DNA of 64,000 nucleotides from Acidipropionibacterium timonense (GCF_900605005.1 NZ_LR027558.1:62001-126000); one strand, 5' to 3'; counted from the stretch's first letter, positions 1 through 8,822 are shown. Numbers and translations: made by a program. The notes: generated by a model not told the origin, from the letters alone.

Positions 1-562
1 TGTCGGCCTCGGACATCGTCGCGGTCTCGACGAGGAGGACCGCCTGGGCCAGGACCTGACCGCCGACGAGGGTGACGTACTGGAAGCTCGAGAGGAATCC
101 GCGTCGGTTCGCCGTGGCCGCCTCGGACATGTACGTCGCGGAGGTGCCGTACTCGCCGCCGGTGGCGAAGCCCTGGACGAGGCGGCAGAGGATGAGTCCG
201 AGGGCCGCCCCCACGCCGATGGAGTCGCGGGTCGGCAGGATCGCCACGACGAGGGAGGCCATGGCCATGACGGTGACCGAGAAGGTGAGGGCGGAGCGTC
301 GTCCGTGCCGGTCGGCCCAGCGCCCGAAGAACCACGACCCGAGCGGCCTCATGACGAAGGTGATGGCGAAGACGGCATAGGCGTAGACCGCGGACGACGT
401 GTCGGCCGGGTCGAAGAACTGGCTCTCGAAGTAACTGACGAAAACCGTGTAGGTGTAGACGTCGTACCATTCGACGAGGTTGCCGAGGCACCCCTTGAGG
501 GTGTTCCAGGCTGCGCGCGAGAGGTTCGTCTCCTGACGGACCATCGGTTGGGTGGTGGCCAC
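1..562 (-). CDS. MFS transporter, metabolite:H+ symporter (MHS) type, N-terminal part
   Basis: This gene runs off the left edge; only the first 187 codons are present. It starts at a GTG at 562, six bases after an AAAGGAG ribosome site. The peptide has the MHS hallmark early segment (GNLVEWYDVYTYTVF) followed by VMRPLGSWFFGRWADRHGRR, the cytoplasmic loop 2-3 signature of major facilitator proteins, and then RLVQGFATGGEYGTSATYMSE. Family members such as KgtP, ShiA and ProP import organic acids or osmolytes with protons across the cytoplasmic membrane. The substrate cannot be told from this part. It is transcribed away from the phosphoesterase gene to its right. Confidence 0.88.
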   Translation of the reverse strand, partial: MATTQPMVRQETNLSRAAWNTLKGCLGNLVEWYDVYTYTVFVSYFESQFFDPADTSSAVYAYAVFAITFVMRPLGSWFFGRWADRHGRRSALTFSVTVMAMASLVVAILPTRDSIGVGAALGLILCRLVQGFATGGEYGTSATYMSEAATANRRGFLSSFQYVTLVGGQVLAQAVLLVETATMSEAD

Positions 563-659
563 CGTGGGCTCCTTTCATCTGCGGACGGTCCACTATCCAC
601 CCGTTGTGAGAGGTTTCTCACCATTGTGACCAGATTGTCATTTTTCCGGGGGTGGTGTC

Positions 660-1208
660 GTGACCGACGAGTGGCAGAGCGGCGTCGTCTTCACCCACAC
701 CCTCACCCTCGAACTCGACGACGCCGCCCAGAGTCTCGTCGGTCGGGCCCGGGACGGCCTCGCCGCCCGGGGGATTCCCGTCCTGCACCAGCCGGCACAC
801 ATCACCCTGGCGTGCGTCGACTCCATGACGGGGGTCGACGCCGCCCTCGTCGGATCGCGGTGGCCCCGGTCGGTGACGCTGGCCTCGGCCTGTCCGCTGC
901 CGAACTCGGACGGCGTCGCGTCGCTGTGCCTGCACGGGGCGGGAGGGCCGGACCTGGCCCCGGGGCCGCTCCTGGGGGAGCACCGCCGGCTGCACGAGCG
1001 GCTGGCCCGGGCCGGGGTGACGACCTTCACGTACTACGGGCCGGAGCACTGGCACCCCCATGTGACGGTCGGCTACCGGATCCCGGCCCACCGGGTGGGG
1101 GCGGCGGTCGACCTGCTCGGGGCGTGGGCGCCGGCCCGGGTCGGGGTACGCGCCGTCACCGTGTGGGAGGTCGGGTCGGGGCGGACCCATACCCTCGTCG
1201 AGCTGTGA
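660..1208 (+). CDS. 2H phosphoesterase (2'-5' RNA ligase superfamily) protein
   Basis: The 182-residue cytoplasmic protein carries two H-x-T motifs, HIT at residues 47-49 in HQPAHITLA and HVT at 134-136 in WHPHVTVGY, spaced as in the LigT/2H phosphoesterase fold. Such enzymes hydrolyse or form 2'-5' or cyclic phosphodiester bonds in RNA or nucleotide substrates. The real substrate is unknown here. The start is a GTG at 660 with the purine-rich GGGGGTGGTGTC just upstream. A strong hairpin follows 12 bases after the stop, so it is probably a single-gene unit. Confidence 0.75.
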   Translation: MTDEWQSGVVFTHTLTLELDDAAQSLVGRARDGLAARGIPVLHQPAHITLACVDSMTGVDAALVGSRWPRSVTLASACPLPNSDGVASLCLHGAGGPDLAPGPLLGEHRRLHERLARAGVTTFTYYGPEHWHPHVTVGYRIPAHRVGAAVDLLGAWAPARVGVRAVTVWEVGSGRTHTLVEL

Positions 1209-1220
1209 GGATGCTGAAGA

Positions 1221-1245
1221 GGGGCCCTCGCGAGGAGCGGGCCCC
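1221..1245 (+). terminator. Hairpin after the 2H phosphoesterase gene
   Basis: A 7-bp stem (GGGGCCC at 1221-1227 with GGGCCCC at 1239-1245) closes an 11-base loop. It has no T-run, as is common for actinobacterial terminators. It sits between two genes on the same strand and would separate them. Confidence 0.5.
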
Positions 1246-1324
1246 GGGCGTGACGTCGGCCTAGACTTGGCCAGCGGCACCGACGTGCCCTGCTTCCCCG
1301 TCACCGTGAGAGAGGTCCCAGCCC

Positions 1325-2164
1325 GTGAACTGGCTCCACGCCGTCATCCTCGGCATCGTCGAGGGCATCACCGAGTTCCTGCCGGTCTCGAGCACCGGAC
1401 ACCTGCGCATCGTCGAGAAGCTCCTGGGCTACGACATCCAAGGGGCCGGGATCACCGCCTTCACGGCGATCATCCAGGTCGGGGCCATCATCGCGGCCAT
1501 CATCTACTTCTGGTCCGACATCGTGCGGATCGTCGTCGCATGGTTCAAGGGCCTGACGAACAAGGACGCCCGGACCGACCCCGACTACACGCTCGGCTGG
1601 GGGATCATCATCGGGTCGATCCCGGTGGCCGTCGTCGGCCTGCTCTTCAAGCACGCCATCGAGACCACCCTGGCGTCGATGTGGGTCGTGGCCGGGGCGC
1701 TCATCATCTGGTCGCTCGTCATGTGGATCGCCGACCGGCGCACCGACCTGGGCCGCGACATGAGCCAGGTCAAGCTCGTCGACGCCATCATCATCGGCTG
1801 CTTCCAGGCCCTCTCGCCGCTCTTCCCGGGCATCTCCCGCTCGGGGGCGACGATCTCGGCCGGCCTCTTCCGACGGTTCGACCGCGAGACGGCCACCCGG
1901 CTGTCCTTCTTCATGGGCATCCCGGCCCTCGTCGCGGCCGGTGCCTACGAGGCCATCGGGGCCGCCTCGGACATCTCCAACGGCGGCATCGGCTGGGGTC
2001 CGACGATCGTCGCGACCCTCGTCTCCCTCGTCGTCGCCTATGTGTCGATCGCGTGGCTGCTCAAGTTCGTCGCCTCGAACAAGTTCACCGGCTTCATCTG
2101 GTACCGCGTCGCCCTCGGCGTCGTCATCATCGCCCTCGTCGCGAGCAACGTCGTCACCGCCTGA
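1325..2164 (+). CDS. uppP: Undecaprenyl-diphosphate phosphatase (UppP/BacA)
   Basis: This integral membrane enzyme removes a phosphate from undecaprenyl diphosphate, recycling the lipid carrier used for peptidoglycan and other wall polymers and giving some bacitracin tolerance. The 279-residue length is normal. The two family signatures are intact: EGITEFLPVSSTGH at residues 13-26 with the catalytic Glu and His, and PGISRSG at 168-174 with the catalytic Arg. Around eight hydrophobic segments are visible. The start is a GTG at 1325 after GAGAGAGGT. It is convergent with the flavoreductase gene, 88 bases away. Confidence 0.96.
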   Translation: MNWLHAVILGIVEGITEFLPVSSTGHLRIVEKLLGYDIQGAGITAFTAIIQVGAIIAAIIYFWSDIVRIVVAWFKGLTNKDARTDPDYTLGWGIIIGSIPVAVVGLLFKHAIETTLASMWVVAGALIIWSLVMWIADRRTDLGRDMSQVKLVDAIIIGCFQALSPLFPGISRSGATISAGLFRRFDRETATRLSFFMGIPALVAAGAYEAIGAASDISNGGIGWGPTIVATLVSLVVAYVSIAWLLKFVASNKFTGFIWYRVALGVVIIALVASNVVTA

Positions 2165-2252
2165 ACGCCGCGCCGACCACGTCCCCGGCGACTGCGCCCC
2201 GTTGGGCTGGGCCGTCAGCAGGGCGCTGGGGTATCGGTAGGGCGCCGGGGCC

Positions 2253-3032
2253 TCAGTCGCCGGACTCGGCCTCCATCGAGGCCACGAACGCCGGCTTGAT
2301 GCGCCGCCAGTCGTCGGCGTCCCGGCCGGCGAACCAGTAGGCCGACAGCAGGACCCGGTCCCGCGGCAGGCCACGCTCGACGCGCAGGTGATGTCGCAGT
2401 GGTCGGACCATGGCGGCCTGCCCGTGGACGAAGGCCCACAGGTCCCCGGTCGGGGTCGGCAGGGCGCGGACGGCGTCGACGAGCGTGCTGCCCGAGGCAC
2501 TCGGTTCGACCCGGGTGATCCGTGCCCCGTCGTGGTGCGGCAGCGGGTAGTCGACGGCGCCACGGACGAGGACGACCTCGGCGTGGGCATCGGCCGGCAG
2601 GGCCTCGAGGGCGTTGGCGATGGCGGGCATGGCGACCTCGTCCCCGACCATCCACACCGTGCCGGGGTGCTCGGGCATGGCGAAGTGACCGCCGGGACCA
2701 CGCACGTCGATGGGATCCCCCGGGCGCGCCCCCAGGGCCCACCGGCGGCCCGGACCGTCGTGGTCGAGGAGCAGGACGTCGATCCCCCAGCTGCCGTCGG
2801 CGCCCACGCGACGGCGGGTGTAGGTGCGCAGCAGCGCAGCGGGCGCGTCCTGTGGCAGGGGATCGGGCATCGGCGTCGACCACGGCGCACCCGGCGGCGG
2901 CAGGACGATCTTGACGTGGTCGTCGACGCTGTCGCGGGCGGGGAGGTCGCCGGGTTCGACGTCGATCGAGACGACCCCGGGAAGGTCGTGGCGGACCTGG
3001 GCGACACGGGCGCGGTGGAGGGGCTTGGCCAT
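2253..3032 (-). CDS. Siderophore-interacting protein (FAD/NAD(P)H ferric-siderophore reductase)
   Basis: The 259-residue cytoplasmic protein has the SIP-family layout: a flavin-binding barrel with RTYTRR at 69-74 (FAD-binding RxYT-R motif) and a C-terminal ferredoxin-reductase-like domain with VGDEVAMPAI at 129-138. Family members reduce ferric siderophores to release iron. The ATG at 3032 is chosen because the SIP homology (KPLHRARVAQVRHDLPGVVS) begins there. An upstream in-frame ATG at 3110 would add 26 residues unlike the family. No siderophore transporter genes lie nearby. Confidence 0.85.
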   Translation of the reverse strand: MAKPLHRARVAQVRHDLPGVVSIDVEPGDLPARDSVDDHVKIVLPPPGAPWSTPMPDPLPQDAPAALLRTYTRRRVGADGSWGIDVLLLDHDGPGRRWALGARPGDPIDVRGPGGHFAMPEHPGTVWMVGDEVAMPAIANALEALPADAHAEVVLVRGAVDYPLPHHDGARITRVEPSASGSTLVDAVRALPTPTGDLWAFVHGQAAMVRPLRHHLRVERGLPRDRVLLSAYWFAGRDADDWRRIKPAFVASMEAESGD

Positions 3033-3102
3033 GGGGGTCAGGCTACCGTGATTTTCGTCACGTTCGCATAGCGAAAACCTGTGCATCGAGTTCTCCACAG
3101 GG

Positions 3103-3111
3103 TTGTCCACA
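3103..3111 (+). promoter_or_regulatory. DnaA-box-like site
   Basis: TTGTCCACA, an exact match to the actinobacterial DnaA box, lies in the short gap between two divergent genes. A one-base variant, TTCTCCACA, sits at 3091-3099. A larger cluster is present at 7199-7367. Confidence 0.35.
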
Positions 3112-3210
3112 CCCGGGGGATAGCTACATGGGTGTAACTACAGCCCTCGGATCCGGCGTGAGGGCGGTCCGGGATCGTCGGCTCCCGGGCCGACGGCCGA
3201 CAATGGCCCC

Positions 3211-3990
3211 ATGACGAACCTGTCCCTCGCCCTGGTCCAGTTCATCGCCGGCCACGACCCTCGGGCCAACCTCGACACGATCGTCGGCGCCATCGATGAC
3301 GCCGCCCGTGCCGGCGCACGCCTGGTCGTCCTGCCCGAGGCGGCCATGGCCGGCTTCGGGGCGGATCTGCGGGATGTCGCCGAGCCCCTCGACGGTCCTT
3401 TCGCCACCGGGGTGCGCCGAGCCGCCCGGGAGGCCGGGGTCGTCGCCGTCGTCGGCATGTTCACCCCCGCCGGGGCCCGGGTGCGCAACACCCTGCTCGT
3501 CACCGACGGACGCGGCGAGGACGGCGTCGAGGAACGCTACGACAAGATCCACCTCTACGACGCCTTCGGGTTCCGCGAGTCGGCGACGGTCGAGGCCGGT
3601 GACCGGACGGTCGTCGTCGAGGTCGACGGGGTGCGGATCGGTCTGGCGACCTGCTACGACCTGCGCTTCGGTGCGCACTTCACCGCCCTGGGACGGGCCG
3701 GGGCGCAGCTCGTCGTCGTGCCGGCGTCCTGGGCAGGTGGCCCGGGCAAGGCCGAGCAGTGGGACGTCCTCACCCGGGCGCGGGCCCTGGACGGCCAGGC
3801 CTGGCTGGCCGCCTGTGACCAGGCGTGGATCGAGCCCGGGGCCCGCGACCTGGGAGTGGGGCTGAGCCGCGTCGTCGACCCGCTCGGGCACGTCGATGCA
3901 GCCCTGGGCGAGGGCCCGGGGATGCTGCGTCACGTCATCGACCTGGAGCGGGTCGCGCAGGTGCGCCGGGCGCTGCCCGTCCTCGACTGA
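3211..3990 (+). CDS. Carbon-nitrogen hydrolase (nitrilase superfamily)
   Basis: The 259-residue cytoplasmic amidase-like protein keeps the full Glu-Lys-Cys triad of the superfamily: Glu43 in LVVLPEAAMAGF, Lys112 in ERYDKIHLYDAFG and Cys148 in GLATCYDLRF. Length and motif context resemble the Nit/omega-amidase-like branch, which hydrolyses small amides such as deaminated glutathione or 2-oxoglutaramate. The precise substrate is not determined. The ATG at 3211 follows a weak ribosome site. It ends 58 bases from the convergent YciI gene, with a shared hairpin between them. Confidence 0.85.
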   Translation: MTNLSLALVQFIAGHDPRANLDTIVGAIDDAARAGARLVVLPEAAMAGFGADLRDVAEPLDGPFATGVRRAAREAGVVAVVGMFTPAGARVRNTLLVTDGRGEDGVEERYDKIHLYDAFGFRESATVEAGDRTVVVEVDGVRIGLATCYDLRFGAHFTALGRAGAQLVVVPASWAGGPGKAEQWDVLTRARALDGQAWLAACDQAWIEPGARDLGVGLSRVVDPLGHVDAALGEGPGMLRHVIDLERVAQVRRALPVLD

Positions 3991-4027
3991 GCACCCCGCC
4001 GCCACGGCTCGAGTGCTGCTCAGCGGA

Positions 4028-4044
4028 CCCGGCGCACCGCCGGG
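4028..4044. terminator. Bidirectional hairpin between convergent genes
   Basis: CCCGGCG at 4028-4034 pairs with CGCCGGG at 4038-4044 around a three-base loop. The genes at 3211-3990 (plus) and 4049-4321 (minus) converge on it. Confidence 0.5.
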
Positions 4045-4048
4045 GGCC

Positions 4049-4321
4049 TCAGATGTCGAAGTTCGGCTTCCATTCGCGGACGCTGGCCACCTGCACCGCA
4101 TCGCGCGGGTAAGGGTCCTGGGCCAGATCGGCGTCGAGGGCCTCCCGGCTGTCGACGGTGAAGAGGAGGACGGCGCCGCTGCCGTCGGCCAGGGGTCCGG
4201 CATTGACGAGGTGACGACGCTCCTTGAGCTCCTCGAGGTACTCGAGGTGGCGCGGCCGGGCCGCGAGACGCTCGGACTCGTGGGCCGGATCGTAATGGGT
4301 TTCGACGATGAACACTGCCAT
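4049..4321 (-). CDS. YciI family protein
   Basis: The 90-residue protein starts MAVFIVETHYDP, has the conserved RPRHLEYLEEL segment with His25, and the AGPLADGSGAVLLF core strand typical of the YciI dimeric ferredoxin-like fold. YciI-type proteins act as small dehydrochlorinases or as accessory domains in metabolite repair. No function can be given for this one. It is downstream of marP on the same strand, 77 bases away. Confidence 0.8.
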   Translation of the reverse strand: MAVFIVETHYDPAHESERLAARPRHLEYLEELKERRHLVNAGPLADGSGAVLLFTVDSREALDADLAQDPYPRDAVQVASVREWKPNFDI

Positions 4322-4398
4322 GGCGTGAGTGTAGTGCTGTCGTCCCGGTCACTCCGCGGTCGGGGCCCAGCCGGTCCCGCCTGGACGGTGTCCCGGCC

Positions 4399-5604
4399 TC
4401 ACTGCGCGGTGCAGGACTGGGTCGAGACCGGCGTCGTGGCCGCGTCCCCCTGCCGGATGAGAGCCAGCGACTGAGGGTTGGCCAGGGCGTAGCCGGTCGA
4501 CCCGTCGGTCGTCGACCGGGCGAAGATCGTGCCGGCGACGCGGCCGTCGGTCGTCAGCAGGGGTCCGCCGGAGTTGCCCGGCTCGACCGTGCCGCGCAGC
4601 GAGATGATCGACCGGGTGACCGAGCGCGTGGCGTAGATGTTCTCGCCGGTCGCCTCGAGGGTGCCACGCACCCGTGCGGCGCCCACGGTGTACGGCCCGT
4701 CGAGCGGGAACCCGGCGACGACAACCGACTGTCCGGAGCTCACCGAGCTGACGGTCCGCAGCGGGGTCGCGGTGAGCGAGGGCACGCGCAGCACCGCCAG
4801 ATCGAGGTCCGGGTCGTAGGCGACGACGGTGGCGGCCAGCGCCTGCCCCGTTCCGCCGACCTGGACGGTGATGGTCGAGGCCCCGGCGACGACGTGCGCG
4901 TTCGTCACGACGCGACGGGTGTCGGCGACCCAGCCGGTGCCCTCGGACTGCCGCGAGCACAGGGTCGACGTCGCCCGCACCTTGACGATCGAGGCCGCCG
5001 CCGCGCGCACCGCGGCCGTCGTCGTGGCGGAGTCGTCGGGGGTGGCGGCCGGCAGGGTGGGCTCGACCCCGAGCCCGGAGAAGACCTTGGGGAAACCGTC
5101 GGCGATGGCTCCCATGGCCCTGGTGGCGGCCCGGTCGACCGATTCGGGCACCACCTCCTGGGCGGTCCCCAGCACCCGGGAGGATGCCACCGCCCGGGCC
5201 TGGGCGGGGGAGAGGAAGGGTTGGACGGCCGAGGCGACGACGGCCATGACGACGGCGGCCATCCCCAGCGACAGCGCGGCCCCGACGATCTCGTCGACCC
5301 GTCGCAGCAGCCGGACCCGGGTGGCGTCGCGCAGACGGCGTCCCACGAGGACGCACAGACCCTCGCCGATCTGCGTCGCCAGCACGACGATGCCCAACCG
5401 GACGAGGGTCATCGTCGTGTCGCCCACCTGGGAGGCCCCCAGGGCCGACGCCGCCCGCCCGGCGAGCCACAACCCGGCCCACAGCCCGGCGATGAGGCCG
5501 ACCAGGCCCGTGACCCCGACGAGGGCGCCGCGGCGCCAGCCCCGCGCTGCCTGGCCGATGAGCACGAGGAGCAGGACGAGGTCGAGCATGGTGCTGCCGG
5601 TCAT
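4399..5604 (-). CDS. marP: MarP-like membrane-anchored periplasmic serine protease
   Basis: The 401-residue protein joins an N-terminal CvpA-like domain with about four membrane spans (residues 1-125) to a chymotrypsin-fold protease outside the membrane. The triad is His237 (TNAHVVAG), Asp266 or 268 (DPDLDLAVL) and Ser345 (PGNSGGPLL). Cys216 and Cys398 are placed to form the redox-sensitive disulfide known in Mycobacterium tuberculosis MarP. MarP maintains cytoplasmic pH under acid stress by processing a peptidoglycan hydrolase. The ATG at 5604 gives the usual family length. It is divergent from idi, with 90 bases between the starts. Confidence 0.9.
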   Translation of the reverse strand: MTGSTMLDLVLLLVLIGQAARGWRRGALVGVTGLVGLIAGLWAGLWLAGRAASALGASQVGDTTMTLVRLGIVVLATQIGEGLCVLVGRRLRDATRVRLLRRVDEIVGAALSLGMAAVVMAVVASAVQPFLSPAQARAVASSRVLGTAQEVVPESVDRAATRAMGAIADGFPKVFSGLGVEPTLPAATPDDSATTTAAVRAAAASIVKVRATSTLCSRQSEGTGWVADTRRVVTNAHVVAGASTITVQVGGTGQALAATVVAYDPDLDLAVLRVPSLTATPLRTVSSVSSGQSVVVAGFPLDGPYTVGAARVRGTLEATGENIYATRSVTRSIISLRGTVEPGNSGGPLLTTDGRVAGTIFARSTTDGSTGYALANPQSLALIRQGDAATTPVSTQSCTAQ

Positions 5605-5694
5605 CGGTCACCTCTCATCGGACACCTCCCGGGGACATGGGGAGATCCCAGCGTGCCACGGGTGGCTGGCGGACAGCTGTGTATCTTTCCTCCC

Positions 5695-6276
5695 ATGACC
5701 TCGCAGCCCGCCGCACCGCGGCCGCACGCCGGTGATGACCTGGTCGTCCTCCTCGACGAGAGCGGCAGTCCGGTCGGGACCGCCGATCGGCTGGCCGTGC
5801 ACACGGAGTCGACGCCACGACACCTGGCCTTCTCGTGCCACATCCTCGACCGCGACGGTCAGGTGTTGCTCACCCGCCGGGCGCTGGCCAAGGGCACCTG
5901 GCCGGGGGTGTGGACCAATTCCTGCTGTGGACATCCTCGGCCCGGCGAGGAGGTGCGCGACGCCGTCGTCCGGCGGGTCGAGGAGGAGCTGGGGCTCGTC
6001 GTCGAGCCGGAGCGGGTGCAGACCGTCCTGCCCGAGTTCAGCTATGCCGCCACCGATGCGTCCGGGGTCGTCGAGAACGAGCTGTGCCCGGTGCACGTCG
6101 TGTGGCTGGCCGAGCCCGCCGAGCGTGTGGAGCTGCACCCGGACCCGGCCGAGGTGGACTCGTGGCTGTGGACGCCGTGGGACCAGGCGCGGGCCCTGGC
6201 ACGCACCGCCGTGCCGCCGATGAGCCCGTGGTCGGTGCTCCAGTTCGAGGAGCTCGGGGCGCTCAGACCAGCGTGA
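5695..6276 (+). CDS. idi: Isopentenyl-diphosphate delta-isomerase, type I
   Basis: The enzyme interconverts isopentenyl and dimethylallyl diphosphate, balancing the precursors of menaquinone, polyprenyl phosphates and other isoprenoids. The 193-residue Nudix protein has the catalytic Cys78 in TNSCCGHPRPGE, the modified Nudix helix with VRRVEEELGL, and the active-site glutamates in VENELCPVHV (127 and 129). The start is the ATG at 5695; the open frame extends far upstream, but homology begins only here. Its 3' end overlaps the convergent isoaspartyl peptidase gene by 14 bases. Confidence 0.95.
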   Translation: MTSQPAAPRPHAGDDLVVLLDESGSPVGTADRLAVHTESTPRHLAFSCHILDRDGQVLLTRRALAKGTWPGVWTNSCCGHPRPGEEVRDAVVRRVEEELGLVVEPERVQTVLPEFSYAATDASGVVENELCPVHVVWLAEPAERVELHPDPAEVDSWLWTPWDQARALARTAVPPMSPWSVLQFEELGALRPA

Positions 6277-7165
6277 CGACCTCGTCCCCGCGCCGATGGG
6301 CGGCGAGGATCGAGGCGGCGACGTGGGCGACGAGTCCGGTCCCCTCGGCGGTGACGGCGATGAGCCCGCCGGTGGCGTGGCGCCCGGTCACCTCGGCCAG
6401 GGCGTGCGCGGCGGCGTCGACGACGTCCGGGCCGGCCAGCCGAAGTCGCGCGTCGACCTCGTGGGCGACCGACCCGGCCAGGAAGGCCTCCCCGTCCCCG
6501 GTGCACGAGACGGCGACGACACCGTCCCGGGCCCAGGTTCCCGCTCCGATGACGGGGGAGTCGCCGACCCGTCCCCAGGACGTGCCGCAGATCCCTCCGG
6601 TCGAGGTGGCCGAGGCCAGGTGGCCGGAGCGGTCCCGGGCGACCGCGCCGACCGTGCCGTGTCGGGGAGCCACGGCCCGGTCGGCAAGGACCTCGGCGAG
6701 TTGGGTGCGGCGTCGGTCGGTGACGAAGTACTCGGGTGGTTCGACGTCGAGCCCCCAGTCGCGGCACAGCTGTTCGGGTGGGTCGACGACGAGGACGTTG
6801 TCGGTACGGTCCATGACCGCCCGGGCCGCCTCGACGGTGTGTCGGGCGTGCCGGGAGCAGGCCACCGCGCCGGCCCGGCCGTCCCCGGTCATGACGGCGG
6901 CGTCCATCTCGACGGTGCCGGCGGCGGTGAGGACCGCCCCACGCCCCGCGTTCAAGAGGGGGTCGTCCTCGAGGGCGCGCACGGCGGCGATGACGACGTC
7001 GAGGGCCGGTGCGCCGGCGTCGAGGAGCTCCTCGCCGGCGAGGAAGGCCCGGCGCAGGCCCTCGCGGTACGCGTCGGCCGTCTGGCCGGTGCGCGGTGGC
7101 ACGGGCCCGGCACCTCCATGGATGACGAGGAGGGGTCCGTCAGCGTGCACGACGTCGTGGAACAT
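6263..7165 (-). CDS. Isoaspartyl peptidase/L-asparaginase (Ntn-hydrolase, plant type)
   Basis: This family cleaves beta-aspartyl dipeptides and asparagine after self-processing into two subunits. The nucleophile is the Thr in RHGTVGAVARD (residue 171 from the chosen start). The N-terminal LVIHGGAGPV and NAGRGAVL, and the C-terminal STGGICG, match the family. The start is uncertain: an ATG at 7165, an ATG at 7189 and a TTG at 7207 are all in frame, and none has a clear ribosome site. I chose 7165 because homology starts soon after it. The gene is convergent with idi and overlaps it by 14 bases. Confidence 0.87.
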   Translation of the reverse strand: MFHDVVHADGPLLVIHGGAGPVPPRTGQTADAYREGLRRAFLAGEELLDAGAPALDVVIAAVRALEDDPLLNAGRGAVLTAAGTVEMDAAVMTGDGRAGAVACSRHARHTVEAARAVMDRTDNVLVVDPPEQLCRDWGLDVEPPEYFVTDRRRTQLAEVLADRAVAPRHGTVGAVARDRSGHLASATSTGGICGTSWGRVGDSPVIGAGTWARDGVVAVSCTGDGEAFLAGSVAHEVDARLRLAGPDVVDAAAHALAEVTGRHATGGLIAVTAEGTGLVAHVAASILAAHRRGDEVVTLV

Positions 7166-7198
7166 GGCGCCATCGTAGGACGCCGGCATCCCCGGGCC

Positions 7199-7367
7199 TG
7201 TGGACAACGTCCCCCGAGCTGGGGACAGACACGGTCGACCCGACCTGTCATGATGCGCAGCGGCCGCCCGGACGGGGCCAGCTCACCTCGTCACGGCGCG
7301 GTTGTGGAATGACAGCGATGTGTTTTCCCCAGCCAGATGGGTTGTCCACAGGGCGCTGTGGACAACC
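7199..7367. promoter_or_regulatory. Cluster of three perfect DnaA boxes in an intergenic region
   Basis: The 368-base gap between divergent genes (7166-7533) holds three exact copies of TTGTCCACA or its complement, at 7199-7207 (minus), 7342-7350 (plus) and 7357-7365 (minus). The last two form an 11-bp inverted repeat, GGTTGTCCACA with TGTGGACAACC, six bases apart. No AT-rich unwinding segment or dnaA/dnaN gene is near, so this is unlikely to be the chromosomal origin. A DnaA-titrating or DnaA-regulated site is possible. The promoter of the M23 peptidase gene probably lies in the same gap. Confidence 0.45.
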
Positions 7368-7533
7368 TGGGTCGTGGTGGTGGACGAGCCGGGCGACGCG
7401 GGGCGGCGGGATCGGATGACCCGAACGCGAACCCTCGGTGAACACTTCGCCGGAACCGCTGACAAATCACCCGGTATGTGATGGGCTCGGGGGCGCGAAT
7501 GCGACGTGGAACCGGACGGGAACGAGGGACACC

Positions 7534-8757
7534 ATGGTGACGCTGCGAGCAGTGATGCAGGGAGTGGTCGCTCCCCTCGTCGCGGCCTCGACCCTCGTCG
7601 TCGCCGGGTGGGCCAGCCTGCCGTCGAGCCCGGACCTGCACGCCGCGCCGGCGCCGAGGCCCTCCGTCACTCCGGTCGAGACGCACTCGAGCTCGCTGCC
7701 GCCCACCGGTCGGGGTGACCAAGGGCGTGTCCCGACCTCGCTGCCGGCGCCGGCCGTCCTCCCCGGGCTCACCCAGCCGTCGGCAGGGGCCGCCGCCGAT
7801 TCCCCCGCGATGCCGTCGGGGACCGGTGAGGACACCACCGTCCTCACCCGCCCCAGGACCATCCCGATGTCGGTGCTGACGATGCCGAGGGCCGTCACGG
7901 GACCCACCGGCACCCTGCTGTCACGGCCGGTCGACGGGCCGATCACCTCGCCGTTCGGGATGAGGTTCCACCCGGTGCTCCACGTGTGGAAGCTGCACAC
8001 CGGCACCGACTTCGGCGTTCCCTGCGGCACCCCGGTCGGGGCGGCGGCCGACGGCGTCGTCACCTTCACCGGGTGGGGTGGAGGAGACGGCATCCGGGTC
8101 GTCGTCGACCACGGCACCCTGGCCGGCCACCACGTCGAGACGACGTACAACCACCTCTCGGCGATCGGCGTCACCGTGGGCCAGAAGATCACGGTGCACC
8201 AGGGCCTGGCCCTCAGTGGGACGACGGGCTACTCCACCGGCTGTCACCTCCACTTCGAGGTCATGGTCGACGGGCAGTTCACCGACCCGGTGCCGTGGCT
8301 GTCGGGGTCCCCGGTCGTCGTCGACCTGTCGAAGCTGAGGACCCGTCCGGTCGCGGCACCGACGGCCACCCCGACCCCGACTCCGGCCGAGCCCGGCTCG
8401 CACAGCGCCACGCCGACCCCGTCGAGCCCTCGCCCGTCGAGCCCCAGTTCGTCGAACCCCAGCGTGTCGACCTCGACCCCGGCGCGTCCGGGTCCCTCCG
8501 GTCCGAGCAGCGGCGCACCGGGTTCCGGGACCCCGTCGCCGACGCGTCTGTGCACGCCGGCGCCCACCCCCGGTGGGCCGACGCCGACTCCGCGGCCGTG
8601 CCCGCCCGCCCCGTCGGGAACGCCGGGACCGTCGGCCTCCGGCACGTCGACCCCCGGTCCGGGGGGCACCGTCCCGTCACCGTCGAACTCAGCGGTTCCC
8701 GGTCCCTCCGCGTCCGACTCGTCGGCCCCGGCTCCCTCGGACTCGACGACCTCGTGA
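7534..8757 (+). CDS. Secreted M23-family peptidase with proline/serine-rich tail
   Basis: The 407-residue protein has a signal peptide or single membrane anchor (residues 1-29), a low-complexity linker, an M23 (LytM) zinc endopeptidase domain at about 126-265 and a long Pro/Ser/Thr-rich tail from 276. Zinc ligands are visible as HTGTD (His155, Asp159) and HLHF (His238, His240). Such enzymes cut peptidoglycan cross-bridges or activate amidases. The ATG at 7534 is preceded by GAGGGACACC. An upstream in-frame start at 7438 would place 32 polar residues before the signal peptide and is rejected. The tail probably crosses or attaches to the wall. Confidence 0.88.
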   Translation: MVTLRAVMQGVVAPLVAASTLVVAGWASLPSSPDLHAAPAPRPSVTPVETHSSSLPPTGRGDQGRVPTSLPAPAVLPGLTQPSAGAAADSPAMPSGTGEDTTVLTRPRTIPMSVLTMPRAVTGPTGTLLSRPVDGPITSPFGMRFHPVLHVWKLHTGTDFGVPCGTPVGAAADGVVTFTGWGGGDGIRVVVDHGTLAGHHVETTYNHLSAIGVTVGQKITVHQGLALSGTTGYSTGCHLHFEVMVDGQFTDPVPWLSGSPVVVDLSKLRTRPVAAPTATPTPTPAEPGSHSATPTPSSPRPSSPSSSNPSVSTSTPARPGPSGPSSGAPGSGTPSPTRLCTPAPTPGGPTPTPRPCPPAPSGTPGPSASGTSTPGPGGTVPSPSNSAVPGPSASDSSAPAPSDSTTS

Positions 8758-8822
8758 GGACCGGTCCTCGGCCGAGGTGATCCGTCCGTGTGCCGGCGAG
8801 GTCACTCGCCGAGGTCCCTGCC

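Noticed and set aside
7166-7533. Chromosomal replication origin
   Set aside because: Three DnaA boxes are present, but there is no AT-rich unwinding element, and no dnaA, dnaN, rpmH or gyr genes are near.
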